Positions 7,160 to 16,047 of a stretch of 64,000 nt of DNA are shown one piece after another. Made by a program: the position numbers and the translations under genes. The stretch lies in the NCBI GenBank assembly GCA_033808805.1, contig JAPXMY010000001.1:1-64000 (forward strand), read 5' to 3'. The stretch is from UBA1783 sp033808805. GTDB taxonomy: Bacteria; Bacillota_I; Bacilli_A; Erysipelotrichales; Erysipelotrichaceae. Under the pieces are notes generated by a model. It was not told the origin of the DNA, searched no databases, and saw only the letters and a program-made list of their open reading frames with translations. Within the stretch, counting starts at the first letter, position 1; every line of letters starts with the position of its first letter.

Positions 7160-9661
7160 CTACATTAAATATTGTTTGGCTTTTTCGTTTAAATGTTTTA
7201 GTTCCAGCATAAACTCTCTACTGCTTTTTCTGATTGCTCCATCACCCAGCACCATATTTTGTACCGCAAAATCCGAACTGACCACAATAATGTCATATTT
7301 GTTTCTGTTTTCATGAACCATTTTTTCGATATAAGAATCAGCTGTCTGATTAGCTTTAGTATAAACTATATCTACCGTATCACTTTTGATTTTTCTGGCT
7401 GCCACTTCATCTGTTTTATAGGCATCAAAGACCACAATGGTTTTAAAGTTTTTATAACCAGCATAACTGGCTACATCATTTATGACCCTGTCTCTTGCGG
7501 CATCAAAATGCCAAGCAGCAGAGTTATCACGATATGAATGCATCAGATTATAACCGTCAACTAGCAATAGATATGGCTTTTTTATTTTAGGAACAATTTT
7601 TGTTTTAGAAAATGATTTACTATCATCAACCTTTTTTCTACTAATCATTTTCTTTTCTTTTTTATTTCTGCCACTGGCTGCTTCCACTACCTTCTTTAAT
7701 TCTTCTTCAGTTATGGTACTTCTGGTAGTTGCACTATAAGTTTTATCAAAATCATTATCTTTTTGAGGCTTAATATGCAGATATTGCTCCACATAATCAT
7801 AAGGCACATAGAAACCCGCACCATGAGAAATAAATATTGAACCGGTTGGGTTGTCAATATCTGTTTCACTGTCATAACCTGACTGCTCAACTATTTCATC
7901 CTGCTCAAGACAGATGTCATAACCTTTTAAAGAAAGAATAACTTTTCCTGTCGCTGATGTCAGCGAAAGCAGTCTATCCTGATAATTTTGCATCTTTCTA
8001 ATTGGACCACTTCCAGCAACCAGCATCAAATCCTGATCTACCTGTTCAACTGTAAAAGAAGCCCCAACAGTTTCTAAATCATATAGTACCTTGCTTAAAT
8101 ATTCACTTCTTACATTTATTCTAAAATCATAAAATGGTTCCAGCAAGATACTTTCAGCCATTTTTAATCCCTGCCTGAGTGCTCGATATGTTGCTTCTCT
8201 AAAATCTCCACCTTCGGTATGCTTGATGTGACCTCTGCCATTAATCAAGGTGATTTTAATATCCGTAACTGCACTTCCTGTCAAAACACCAGGATGTTGT
8301 TTTTCTTTTAAGTGATTGAGAATCAGATTCTGCCAATTGGAAGATAAGATATCGGTCGAAACTTCACTTTCAAACTTTAAGCCTGCACCCCTGTTTAAAG
8401 GTTCAAGTCTTAGATGTACTTCCGCATAGTGCTTTAAAGGTTCAAAATGGCCATATCCATTGACCTGCTGAGCGATAGTTTCCTTAAATAAGACTGAACC
8501 CTTTTCAAGTTTAATCTTTATTCCAGTTCTTTCAAAAATTGTGTTTTCAACCACTTCTATCTGAATTTTTCCCATTAAAGATAATCTTAATTCCTTTAAT
8601 TGCTGATGATAGCTTATTTTTATGGCTGGGTCTTCCTGCGACAGCATTTCCAGCTGTTTTAGCAGATAATTGCTATCAGTACTATCTGGATAAGAAACCT
8701 TATAAGTCATATAGGCATTTAAAGCTGGTTTTTTACTTTCTCCTGTGCCGACAACATCATAAGCCATCACGGTGTTCAATCCCTTTAATCCAACTATCAT
8801 TCCTGGTCTGGCACTTTGTACCAGTTCATATTTCTGCCCATTATAGACTCTTATCTGGTCAACTTTATCTTCCTGATTGATTTTATCTTTAACATTCAGC
8901 TGACCACCAGTAACTTTACAATAGCAGATTCTTGTGCCATCATCTTCGTAATTGACTTTGAAAAACCTTAATCCCAGCTCTTTTGGATAAGTCTTTTTAT
9001 CAGTATACTTATTTAAACCTTCCAGCAGTTTGTCAACACCCTCATCTTTTAAAGCTGAACCAAAATATACTGGAAAGATAACTCTTTCAGAAATTTTTCT
9101 AGCAATAGTTTCTTGAGAAATCTTTCCGCTTTCTTCATATTCCAGCAAAGTTTTTTCGCTGGCTAAGGCAATATGTTCTATTAAATTATCATCAGAAAAA
9201 TCAAAACAGTTTTCATCCAATTCCTTTTGAATTTCCTTTAACAGCTGTTCTTTACTGCTTAAAGAAATATCCATCTTATTGACAAAGATAAAAGTTGGAA
9301 TATTGTAGTACTTCAACAGATTAAAAATCGTCAAACTATGCGACTGTACACCATCCAGACCGCTGATAACTAAAATAGCTGCATCAACGACCTGCAGACT
9401 TCTTTCCATTTCACTGGAGAAATCATTATGGCCTGGAGTATCGACCAGATAGAAATGGGTATCCTTATATTTAAAATTAGCCATTTTACTATAAATGGTG
9501 ATGCCTCTTGCTTTTTCCATTTTGTCAAAATCCAAAAAAGCATCCTGATGATCAACTCTTCCCATCTTACGAATAATCCCGCCATGAAAAAGAAAACACT
9601 CATTAAGTGTCGTCTTTCCTGCATCAACATGGGCTAAAATGGCTAAGCTGATATTTTTCAT
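7160..9661 (-). CDS. Ribosomal-protection-type translational GTPase fused to YacP/Rae1 (NYN) ribonuclease
   Basis: The 833-residue protein has an EF-G/TetM-like body followed by a ribonuclease domain. The GTPase motifs are intact: AHVDAGKT (about residues 10-17), RGITI, DTPGH, NKMD and GSALKD. The domain IV loop reads GRGHIKHTEGGDF and lacks the YSPV-type tip that TetM uses at the tetracycline site, so tetracycline resistance should not be assumed. From about residue 675 a YacP/Rae1 NYN domain is recognisable: LLVDGYNLMHS, VVFDAYKTDE, TADSYIEKMV, VVSSDFAVQ and GDGAIRKSSREF. Rae1 cleaves mRNA in the ribosomal A site. A translation-coupled ribosome rescue or stress role is inferred. Start lies one base after the HAD-DeoC stop. 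Confidence 0.88.
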   Translation of the reverse strand: MKNISLAILAHVDAGKTTLNECFLFHGGIIRKMGRVDHQDAFLDFDKMEKARGITIYSKMANFKYKDTHFYLVDTPGHNDFSSEMERSLQVVDAAILVISGLDGVQSHSLTIFNLLKYYNIPTFIFVNKMDISLSSKEQLLKEIQKELDENCFDFSDDNLIEHIALASEKTLLEYEESGKISQETIARKISERVIFPVYFGSALKDEGVDKLLEGLNKYTDKKTYPKELGLRFFKVNYEDDGTRICYCKVTGGQLNVKDKINQEDKVDQIRVYNGQKYELVQSARPGMIVGLKGLNTVMAYDVVGTGESKKPALNAYMTYKVSYPDSTDSNYLLKQLEMLSQEDPAIKISYHQQLKELRLSLMGKIQIEVVENTIFERTGIKIKLEKGSVLFKETIAQQVNGYGHFEPLKHYAEVHLRLEPLNRGAGLKFESEVSTDILSSNWQNLILNHLKEKQHPGVLTGSAVTDIKITLINGRGHIKHTEGGDFREATYRALRQGLKMAESILLEPFYDFRINVRSEYLSKVLYDLETVGASFTVEQVDQDLMLVAGSGPIRKMQNYQDRLLSLTSATGKVILSLKGYDICLEQDEIVEQSGYDSETDIDNPTGSIFISHGAGFYVPYDYVEQYLHIKPQKDNDFDKTYSATTRSTITEEELKKVVEAASGRNKKEKKMISRKKVDDSKSFSKTKIVPKIKKPYLLLVDGYNLMHSYRDNSAAWHFDAARDRVINDVASYAGYKNFKTIVVFDAYKTDEVAARKIKSDTVDIVYTKANQTADSYIEKMVHENRNKYDIIVVSSDFAVQNMVLGDGAIRKSSREFMLELKHLNEKAKQYLM

Positions 9662-9662
9662 C

Positions 9663-10991
9663 TTATTTTTTCTCTTTGAATTCCTGGATTATTTTATCCG
9701 CCATTCTTGTTCCTAATCTTTCGGCTCCAATTTCAATATATTTTAAAGCTGTTTCCAAGCTTCTGATACCACCAGCAGCTTTTACCTTGACTTGTCCATC
9801 AACTTCTCGCATCATCAGTCTTAAATCCTCGACAGTCGCTCCACCAGTACCAAAACCGGTGCTGGTTTTAATGAAGTCAGGTTTCACCTCCTTAGCAATA
9901 TGACAGAGCTCTATTTTTTCTTCTTCAGTCAAATAGCAGTTTTCAAAAATAGCTTTAACAATAATGTTATTGTCACGACAGACTTTAACTATCTGCTGCA
10001 TCTCATCTTTGATGTAATCATAATTATGCTCTTTTACTTTGCCAATATTGACAACATAATCGATTTCATCAACACCATCTTTAATTGCGTTAATAGTTTC
10101 CTGTACTTTTGTTTCTATTGTTGTCTGCCCAAGGGGAAAGGAAATTGCCGCTCCAACATGGACATCACTATCTTTCAAGTACTCTTTACAGAATTTAACT
10201 GGATAAGAGTTAATCGCAATCATTCGACAACCTAAATTATGAGCATCATCACAAAGCTTTTTGAAATCTTCTTCTGTCGCAAATGGCTGCAGATTGGTAT
10301 GATCAAAATAACTTGCCAATTCTTTTTCTGTAATATAGGTGTTTTTAATCATTCTTTTAACTTCAAACAAATCTTCTTTAATCATATCTATTTTTTCCAT
10401 CAGCTCTTCTGTTGGAGGCAATATATCTATTATCATACAGGTTGTTGCTCCAGAAGCATGAGCTGCTTTGACACCGTTAAATGAATCTTCTATAATTAAA
10501 CATTTTTTAATATCACAGTTAATCAGTTCAGCTGCTTTCAAGAAAATGTCTGGTTCTGGTTTTGATTTTTCTACTTCACAGCCAGTTACTACATATTTAA
10601 AAGGATTAGAACCAAATTCAGTGTTGTTAAAACACATCTCTACTCTTTTTCTTGATGAAGACGTTGCCAGGGCATAAGGAATATTTTTTTCATTTAAATA
10701 ATTGATAAGTTCAAATGCTCCTTTTTTCAAATCGATTTTTCCTTCTTCGTATCCTTTATCTAACAGGTAGTTAAACTGTTCTCTAAAATATAAAACATCT
10801 TCTTTATTGCCAAAATATTCATAAAGAATCTTATTTTCCACTTCTGGAACAACTCCCAATACCTTCACAAAAAGTTCATGGGTAAATTCATGATTTAATT
10901 CATTGAATAATTTTTCAAATATTTTTTCAGAATAACGTTCTGAATCAAGAATAATCCCATCCATGTCAAAAATAATACCTTCAAACTTCAT
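9663..10991 (-). CDS. HAD phosphatase/phosphomutase fused to deoxyribose-phosphate aldolase (DeoC)
   Basis: The 442-residue fusion begins with a HAD domain of the beta-phosphoglucomutase/YniC type (residues 1-about 212): IIFDMDGIILDSE with nucleophile Asp9 and Asp11, ATSSSRKRV, KSKPEPDIFLKAA and IEDSFNGVKAAHASG. From about residue 222 it is DeoC: YFDHTNLQPFA, GAAISFPLG, DEIDYVVNIG, FIKTSTGF with the Schiff-base lysine, and VKAAGGIR with the second lysine. DeoC splits deoxyribose-5-phosphate into acetaldehyde and glyceraldehyde-3-phosphate. The HAD half might act on the same sugar phosphate. It starts one base after the AAC(3)-like stop. Confidence 0.9.
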   Translation of the reverse strand: MKFEGIIFDMDGIILDSERYSEKIFEKLFNELNHEFTHELFVKVLGVVPEVENKILYEYFGNKEDVLYFREQFNYLLDKGYEEGKIDLKKGAFELINYLNEKNIPYALATSSSRKRVEMCFNNTEFGSNPFKYVVTGCEVEKSKPEPDIFLKAAELINCDIKKCLIIEDSFNGVKAAHASGATTCMIIDILPPTEELMEKIDMIKEDLFEVKRMIKNTYITEKELASYFDHTNLQPFATEEDFKKLCDDAHNLGCRMIAINSYPVKFCKEYLKDSDVHVGAAISFPLGQTTIETKVQETINAIKDGVDEIDYVVNIGKVKEHNYDYIKDEMQQIVKVCRDNNIIVKAIFENCYLTEEEKIELCHIAKEVKPDFIKTSTGFGTGGATVEDLRLMMREVDGQVKVKAAGGIRSLETALKYIEIGAERLGTRMADKIIQEFKEKK

Positions 10992-10992
10992 T

Positions 10993-11799
10993 CTAATACC
11001 TCTCTTTCAAATAATCTCTTGTAAAATCTACCGCTTCAGAAAATCTGAATAAACGACACACGGCATTGCCAATTTTTCCAACTCGAACCATCTTTCTTTT
11101 TTCCATTTCTTTACCAATTTCAATAAACTCGCTGCTGTCTAATTCGATATCCAGATATTTTTTCCAGATTGTCTCACCTTTTCTTTTGACTGCTCCACCC
11201 TGCAAAATGATGTTTCTTCGTTCTGATAAATATTCGCCTAAATGCATTCCTGTCGCTTTATCATAACCAACACCAACAAGTAAAATATAGCTATCCTGTT
11301 TTTCGTATAGCTTTCCTAAAGGTGAATCCAGAGCAAGAGGAAAAGATAAAGGCTGAGCAGACATCAGATATCTGGCATCTTTACCATTGGCTATAAAACC
11401 ACTGTTTGGATGGTAGGAATGGTAGGTTGATTTTCTAACTCTTAAGTTATCTACTACAATACCCATCAAATGCTGTCCTGATGTATAGATATCATATCCT
11501 GGAGTATTTTCACGGATTTTATTCATCAGCCTGATTTCAGCAGGTGGATTTTCCCAATATAACGGTTCACTGTTATTAAAATCCTGACTGGCCATAACTA
11601 TCGTTCCATTTTCACCAACAGCTTTTAATAAAGCATCAACAAAAGCAGTTGGCCCGCCAATAACATTTCCAACACTATTAAAAGATACATGTACTTCTAA
11701 ACACATATCTTCTATTACTCCCAAATGCTGAAGTTGTCTTATCACTTCTTTTTCACTTAGAGCTACACTTATAATCTCATCATTCTGGTAAGTATTCAT
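10993..11799 (-). CDS. AAC(3)-family acetyltransferase
   Basis: A 268-residue member of the antibiotic N3-acetyltransferase fold. Motifs in order: EVHVSFNSVGNVIGGPTAFV (family VHSSLSxxGxxxGG), GTIVMASQDF, STYHSYHPNSGFIANGKDA (family HPxxSxxAxG), and DSPLGKLYEKQDSYILLVGV followed by TGMHLGEY. These enzymes move acetyl from acetyl-CoA to the 3-amino group of aminoglycosides, but many chromosomal homologues have other or unknown substrates, so no resistance phenotype is claimed. It overlaps the upstream thioredoxin-like gene by 20 bases and abuts the HAD-DeoC gene, suggesting translational coupling. Confidence 0.86.
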   Translation of the reverse strand: MNTYQNDEIISVALSEKEVIRQLQHLGVIEDMCLEVHVSFNSVGNVIGGPTAFVDALLKAVGENGTIVMASQDFNNSEPLYWENPPAEIRLMNKIRENTPGYDIYTSGQHLMGIVVDNLRVRKSTYHSYHPNSGFIANGKDARYLMSAQPLSFPLALDSPLGKLYEKQDSYILLVGVGYDKATGMHLGEYLSERRNIILQGGAVKRKGETIWKKYLDIELDSSEFIEIGKEMEKRKMVRVGKIGNAVCRLFRFSEAVDFTRDYLKERY

Positions 11800-12193
11800 A
11801 TTGTTTAAACCACTCTTCTAAGGTTTCTAATTTTAAAGAACCTTCTTTCATATCTATTGTCTTTCCATCCCTGATCAGATAGGTAGATGGTGTCATATTT
11901 AAACGATATAGGTAATCGTAAATCAATGTATTTAAAAACTCTTGCTGTTCTTTATTTAGAGTATCCACATAGATAATCTCAATTTCATATTCACTTATTA
12001 ACTCTTGTAAAACTTTACGATATTCTGTACAACTTTCACAATTGCTGTTTCCAGCATAAAGTATAAAATTTTCCTTTTCTTCAAACATCTCTAAGATTTC
12101 CTGGGCTTTTTTAGTTGTTACTTCTCCTTTAGTAAACTTAAAACAGCCACCTAATATAGTAAGAATTAAAAGTAAAAGCAAAATCTTTTTCAT
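11780..12193 (-). CDS. Thioredoxin-like lipoprotein
   Basis: A 137-residue protein with a lipoprotein signal (MKKILLLLLILTILGGC, lipid on Cys17) and a thioredoxin fold containing NCESC (Cys52, Cys55). The segment LYRLNMTPSTYLIRDG carries the cis-proline characteristic of thioredoxins. It would sit on the outer face of the membrane and exchange or reduce disulfides. It is the first gene of the run with AAC(3), HAD-DeoC and GTPase-YacP; its stop overlaps the AAC(3) start. A second lipoprotein of similar type is at 14079-14639. Confidence 0.82.
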   Translation of the reverse strand: MKKILLLLLILTILGGCFKFTKGEVTTKKAQEILEMFEEKENFILYAGNSNCESCTEYRKVLQELISEYEIEIIYVDTLNKEQQEFLNTLIYDYLYRLNMTPSTYLIRDGKTIDMKEGSLKLETLEEWFKQYEYLPE

Positions 12194-12290
12194 CGAGACA
12201 TCTCCCTTTTCAATATTATAGCATACATATTTTTATTAGTTTTTTAATTTTCAATAATCTTATTTTATAGCTACTTACATTAATCAAAAC

Positions 12291-12352
12291 AAGAAAAAAG
12301 AAGTAATTTCAAAGTATAGTTTATCATCTTACTTCAAATTTCTAATTACTTC
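12291..12352 (-). terminator. Terminator of the surface-protein gene
   Basis: On the minus strand GAAGTAATT pairs with AATTACTTC across a long loop, followed by TTTTTTCTT. It separates the surface-protein gene from the downstream thioredoxin-like operon. Confidence 0.6.
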
Positions 12353-12375
12353 CTCTTTTATTAATTTAAACTATT

Positions 12376-14007
12376 CTAATTATTCTCTTGCTTTTTATAT
12401 CTTTTAGTTAAAACCACTAATCCCATGCCAGATAGTATCATCAGAGACATGAAGATGTTTGGATTAAATATATCTCCTGTTTCTGGTGTTACCGGCTTAA
12501 CTTTCCATTGCGCATACAGGATAAATCCTAAATCAGTTGGTGGTAGACTTTCTCCAGCCGCATAGGCTGTTCCACTTCCATCAGCTGCAGTATTCCAGTC
12601 AGTAAACTCATAGTCAGCTTTTGTAAAGCCAACCACAGCATTATCTAATGCCAAGATATCAGCACCAAGATTTTGATAATAATCTGCACCCTGACCACCA
12701 TTTGAATTATAGGTTATAAGTTTTGCTTTCTCATAGCCAGCTACTAATTCATAATAACCTATTAAAGCATCATTCTGCAGAGTCGTAAACGCTGGGGTTG
12801 GATCAGTCATACTCCAACGGCCTAAAATATTATCTTCATACCAACCTGTTATTGAGTTCATATAAGGAGTGGTCTGTTTTGCATTCATACTATCTGCAGT
12901 TGGTAAATATAATTTATTACCAGATTCACTATCGAAACTAATATCATTTGCACTATGACCTGCTGTATTAAAGGCTACCAGTGAATTAGTAATCGTTAAG
13001 TCGGTCAAATATACTGCAATGGCTCCACCGTAACCACGATTATGTAAAACTTTATTATTTGTAATTACACTGTTGTCGATTACAAGTGTTGATGCAAAGG
13101 CATAAATAGCTCCACCGCGGCAATATTGTATATTATTCACGTTATTGCAAATCATTTCATTACCTGAAATATTAGCATTAGAAACATTTATTGTTGAACC
13201 TATAGCATGTAAAACTACCCCATCTCCATAACTTTCAGTACCGTTAAAGATAAGTTTGTTGTTTGTTATACTTCCACCATTAATATTAATAGTTCCAGCT
13301 TGAGATACGATAACTGCTGAATATATCATACGATTATTATCATCAATAGGCGAGTCTTGAACAGTATTGTTACTTATCTGGCCACCTGAGATGTTAAGTG
13401 TTCCATACTCGACACGAATCATTGCACAATATGAAGTTTCAGTCTTCTCAACAAAGCAATTTTTTATTGAACCGCCATACATATTGAAAGTCGCTTCATA
13501 TCCAACATAAAATATATAGCCACCATAATCAACAAGCGGTATGTTTCTGTTATATATCTCAACACCTTTGTGCATATTTATGATGCTTTTATTACTAACC
13601 AAAAACATATTATATGGAGGCACATTTCCAGTATAGCTGCCATTTATTTTCAAGATATTATTACCATCTTGCTGACCTAAGGTTAAGGTCGGTATAGAAA
13701 CGTTAGGATCATAAGAAAAAACCATAAAGCCGTAAATATTGGTAATTTCATGCCCATTACCCAGTATTGTGGTATTGCCTCTTGTCAGATAAATAAAATC
13801 AGTGGTTAAAACATCAATATCAGCTTTTAGACTTATAACATAATCAGTTTCAGTACCATTATTGATATCCTCAATTGCCTGCAGAAACTGTGCACCAGTA
13901 CTGACATTAAAAACTACCGGCGCAGCTTTTATCACCTTCGGTATTGAACACACCATCATAAAAGCAGTAATGATGATAAGAATTTTCCTTTTAAATCTGT
14001 TTTCCAT
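12376..14007 (-). CDS. Surface protein with parallel beta-helix repeats, InlB-type repeat and sortase-like tail
   Basis: The 543-residue protein has a signal peptide (KRKILIIITAFMMVCSIPKVIKA). Residues from about 60 to 350 are Asn/Gly/Ser-rich repeats such as MYGGSIKNC, ISGGQISNN, INGGSITNN and ISGNEM, typical of right-handed beta-helix adhesins. Next is a Listeria-Bacteroides (InlB B) repeat, YNSNGGQGADYY to LYAQWK. The C-terminus has VTPETGD, a hydrophobic segment and KRYKK, so it is probably attached to the cell wall by sortase through a variant of LPxTG. It is flanked by its own terminator; its binding partner is unknown. Confidence 0.82.
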   Translation of the reverse strand: MENRFKRKILIIITAFMMVCSIPKVIKAAPVVFNVSTGAQFLQAIEDINNGTETDYVISLKADIDVLTTDFIYLTRGNTTILGNGHEITNIYGFMVFSYDPNVSIPTLTLGQQDGNNILKINGSYTGNVPPYNMFLVSNKSIINMHKGVEIYNRNIPLVDYGGYIFYVGYEATFNMYGGSIKNCFVEKTETSYCAMIRVEYGTLNISGGQISNNTVQDSPIDDNNRMIYSAVIVSQAGTININGGSITNNKLIFNGTESYGDGVVLHAIGSTINVSNANISGNEMICNNVNNIQYCRGGAIYAFASTLVIDNSVITNNKVLHNRGYGGAIAVYLTDLTITNSLVAFNTAGHSANDISFDSESGNKLYLPTADSMNAKQTTPYMNSITGWYEDNILGRWSMTDPTPAFTTLQNDALIGYYELVAGYEKAKLITYNSNGGQGADYYQNLGADILALDNAVVGFTKADYEFTDWNTAADGSGTAYAAGESLPPTDLGFILYAQWKVKPVTPETGDIFNPNIFMSLMILSGMGLVVLTKRYKKQENN

Positions 14008-14078
14008 AATATATTACACCCTTTAAAATTTATTATCTTCATTATAAAGTATTTTCAACATTATTGTAAATTGATATT

Positions 14079-14639
14079 TTAGTCAATAATTAACAAACCT
14101 TCAAACTCTTTATTATATTGATACTTTAATCTTTCTATTTGTTTTTCAGTTAAAGGATCTTCAAAACCATTGTGACCTGAAACTGTTCCAACATGCACTT
14201 TATATACTTCACCTTGTTTTATATATAAAACTGTTGGAAAAAGAAAAGCAAACTCACCCTCTTTTAAACCAGTTTGATCAAAACCACAAATTTCGCTGAT
14301 CTGCTTCATCCCCTCAATATTTTCATTATTAATACTATTATTAAAATCCATATAGTATATTGGCATCTCATTTTCAGCTGATACTTCATTTAAAACTGGA
14401 ACCACACAATTACACCATGGGCAGTTTTCATAACCAAAATAGACAATGAAGGTTTCTTTATTGGCTATTTTTTCTAAAATTTCTTCTACTGTTATATCAT
14501 AAAATTGTTCACTGACTAACCCTTCATAGCCACTCATATCAGAAATAGTTCCTGTTGGTTTTACATATTCAATAAACTTTTCTTTTTGACAGCCACTTAT
14601 TATCAATAACAGCAGTAACATAATCAATAATTTTTTCAT
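14079..14639 (-). CDS. Thioredoxin-like lipoprotein with CPWC motif
   Basis: A 186-residue protein with lipoprotein signal MKKLLIMLLLLLIISGC and a thioredoxin-like domain. The redox motif is CPWC (Cys73, Cys76) with an extra Cys78, in YFGYENCPWCNC; FLFPTVLYIKQG provides the expected cis-proline. It resembles the bacteriocin-transport accessory/thioredoxin-like lipoproteins of Gram-positive bacteria and should act outside the membrane on disulfides. It is upstream of and in the same direction as the surface-protein gene, so help in folding exported proteins is conceivable. Confidence 0.8.
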   Translation of the reverse strand: MKKLLIMLLLLLIISGCQKEKFIEYVKPTGTISDMSGYEGLVSEQFYDITVEEILEKIANKETFIVYFGYENCPWCNCVVPVLNEVSAENEMPIYYMDFNNSINNENIEGMKQISEICGFDQTGLKEGEFAFLFPTVLYIKQGEVYKVHVGTVSGHNGFEDPLTEKQIERLKYQYNKEFEGLLIID

Positions 14640-14662
14640 GTTCTAATTTTACCACTTACCTT

Positions 14663-14703
14663 TTAAAAGAAAAAGTCTCCACTTTAATAATTGTTGAAGA
14701 CTT
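14663..14703 (-). terminator. Terminator after nagA
   Basis: On the minus strand AAGTCTTCAAC pairs with the AGACTT region (one or two mismatches) and is followed by TTTTTCTTTT. Confidence 0.6.
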
Positions 14704-14729
14704 CTTTTACTTTTCCTTTAATCTTTAAC

Positions 14730-15908
14730 TTATCTTTGGTAGTAGATTTTACCTTTGATAATTGTTTTTAAAACATTATAGTCTTTATCCATTAAGCAGA
14801 AGTCACTTCTTCTACCTGCTTCAATTTTACCACGATCAGTTATGCCTAAACACTTAGCCGGGTTTTCACCATACATCTTAGCAATTTCTATTTCATTTAA
14901 ACCAATAATGTCTCTTGCTTTACGCATCATCTTATCCCAGGTATTATTACCACCTAAGATCATCCCTGTTTCTTTTACAGCTACCAGTCCATCTTTAACT
15001 AGGATTTTGCCATAAAAATCATTATCATATTCGCCGTCTTCTAAACCAGAGAAATTAAATTCATCAGTTATGCCATATATCTTATCTATTCCTTTAGTCT
15101 TAACAGCTAATTTTACCCACTGCTTATTGACATGATACCCATCACAAATCATCTGAAAGGTAAGTCTATCCTCCAGTAAGCAACCTACAATCGCTCCATC
15201 TTTTCTATGATGCATCGCTTCAAAACCATTAAAGAAATGCGTTGTTGTATCTGCTCCCCAATCCGCAGCTTTTTTAACTAATTCACTATCACATAAGGTA
15301 TATCCAATTTCTACATGAACTCCCTGAGCAGTAATCCAGCGACACCACTCTTCAGCTCCCTTTAATTCCGGAGCCAGACACATAATCCCAATATCACTTA
15401 AATCATTGTCCACCAAAGCTAAAGTATGTTCTTTAGATGGCAGAACACATAAATTTGGATCTAAGCAGGCACTTCTGTCAGGGTTTAAATAAGGTCCTTC
15501 AAAATGTATCTTCATTGGATCAGCCCCTAAAGCTTGTTTTCGAGCTTTTCTTATCGCTCTTAAAGCTTCAACAGTATCTTCAACAGGTTGAACATCCAAG
15601 GTTGGAAAAACCGTTGTTACTCCATACTTTGGCAACTCTTTTAAAATGTAGTTGACATCTTCTAAACCATTGAAGTTTTCAGCATTTTCTGAATATTCGT
15701 TACGATAAAAAGTTTTTCTAAAACCTCCATGCTGATGAGTTTCGATAAAACCCGCAAAAAGATAATTTCCCTTAGCATCAATTATTTCTTCAACACTGAC
15801 ATTTTCAGTTAAGTTATTACCAATTTTCAATATTTTTTCTTCATTATACTGTACATCAACATCATGAAATGCCCCATCAATAAATACTTTGGCATTTGTA
15901 ATTATCAT
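14730..15908 (-). CDS. nagA: N-acetylglucosamine-6-phosphate deacetylase
   Basis: A 392-residue amidohydrolase-fold enzyme that removes acetate from N-acetylglucosamine-6-phosphate, giving glucosamine-6-phosphate for glycolysis or wall recycling. Motifs: GFIETHQHGG (metal site, family DxHxHG), IHFEGPYLNPDRSACLDPN, THFFNGFEAMHHRKDG, CDGYHV and GITDEF. The ATG at 15908 is preferred to a GTG nine bases upstream, since AGGGGTG then lies at good spacing. nagB is not adjacent. The hairpin at 14663 ends the gene and a terminator upstream isolates it, so it looks monocistronic. Confidence 0.92.
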   Translation of the reverse strand: MIITNAKVFIDGAFHDVDVQYNEEKILKIGNNLTENVSVEEIIDAKGNYLFAGFIETHQHGGFRKTFYRNEYSENAENFNGLEDVNYILKELPKYGVTTVFPTLDVQPVEDTVEALRAIRKARKQALGADPMKIHFEGPYLNPDRSACLDPNLCVLPSKEHTLALVDNDLSDIGIMCLAPELKGAEEWCRWITAQGVHVEIGYTLCDSELVKKAADWGADTTTHFFNGFEAMHHRKDGAIVGCLLEDRLTFQMICDGYHVNKQWVKLAVKTKGIDKIYGITDEFNFSGLEDGEYDNDFYGKILVKDGLVAVKETGMILGGNNTWDKMMRKARDIIGLNEIEIAKMYGENPAKCLGITDRGKIEAGRRSDFCLMDKDYNVLKTIIKGKIYYQR

Positions 15909-15995
15909 AATATTCACCCCTTACCTCTTTATTCCGTTTAATCTATGATAACATTAATTTCAATTCTACAATAATTAAACCTTTGAATTCAGTTA

Positions 15996-16027
15996 TAAAA
16001 AGAAGCGATTATTAATTCTCGCTTCTG
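15996..16027 (-). terminator. Terminator of the ankyrin/EF-G-like operon
   Basis: Minus-strand GAAGCGA - ten-base loop - TCGCTTC, followed by TTTTTA. Confidence 0.8.
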
Positions 16028-16047
16028 TTTTACTTTAATAACTACGA

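Noticed and set aside
8539..8880. ORF opposite the GTPase fusion
   Set aside because: A shadow of the real coding frame on the other strand; no RBS and no conserved domain.
7160..9661. Calling the GTPase a tetracycline resistance protein
   Set aside because: Domain IV lacks the YSPV-type tip of TetM/TetO and an RNase domain is fused; resistance is not supported by sequence.
10239..10484. Cysteine/phenylalanine-rich ORF opposite HAD-DeoC
   Set aside because: Antisense shadow of a well-supported gene.
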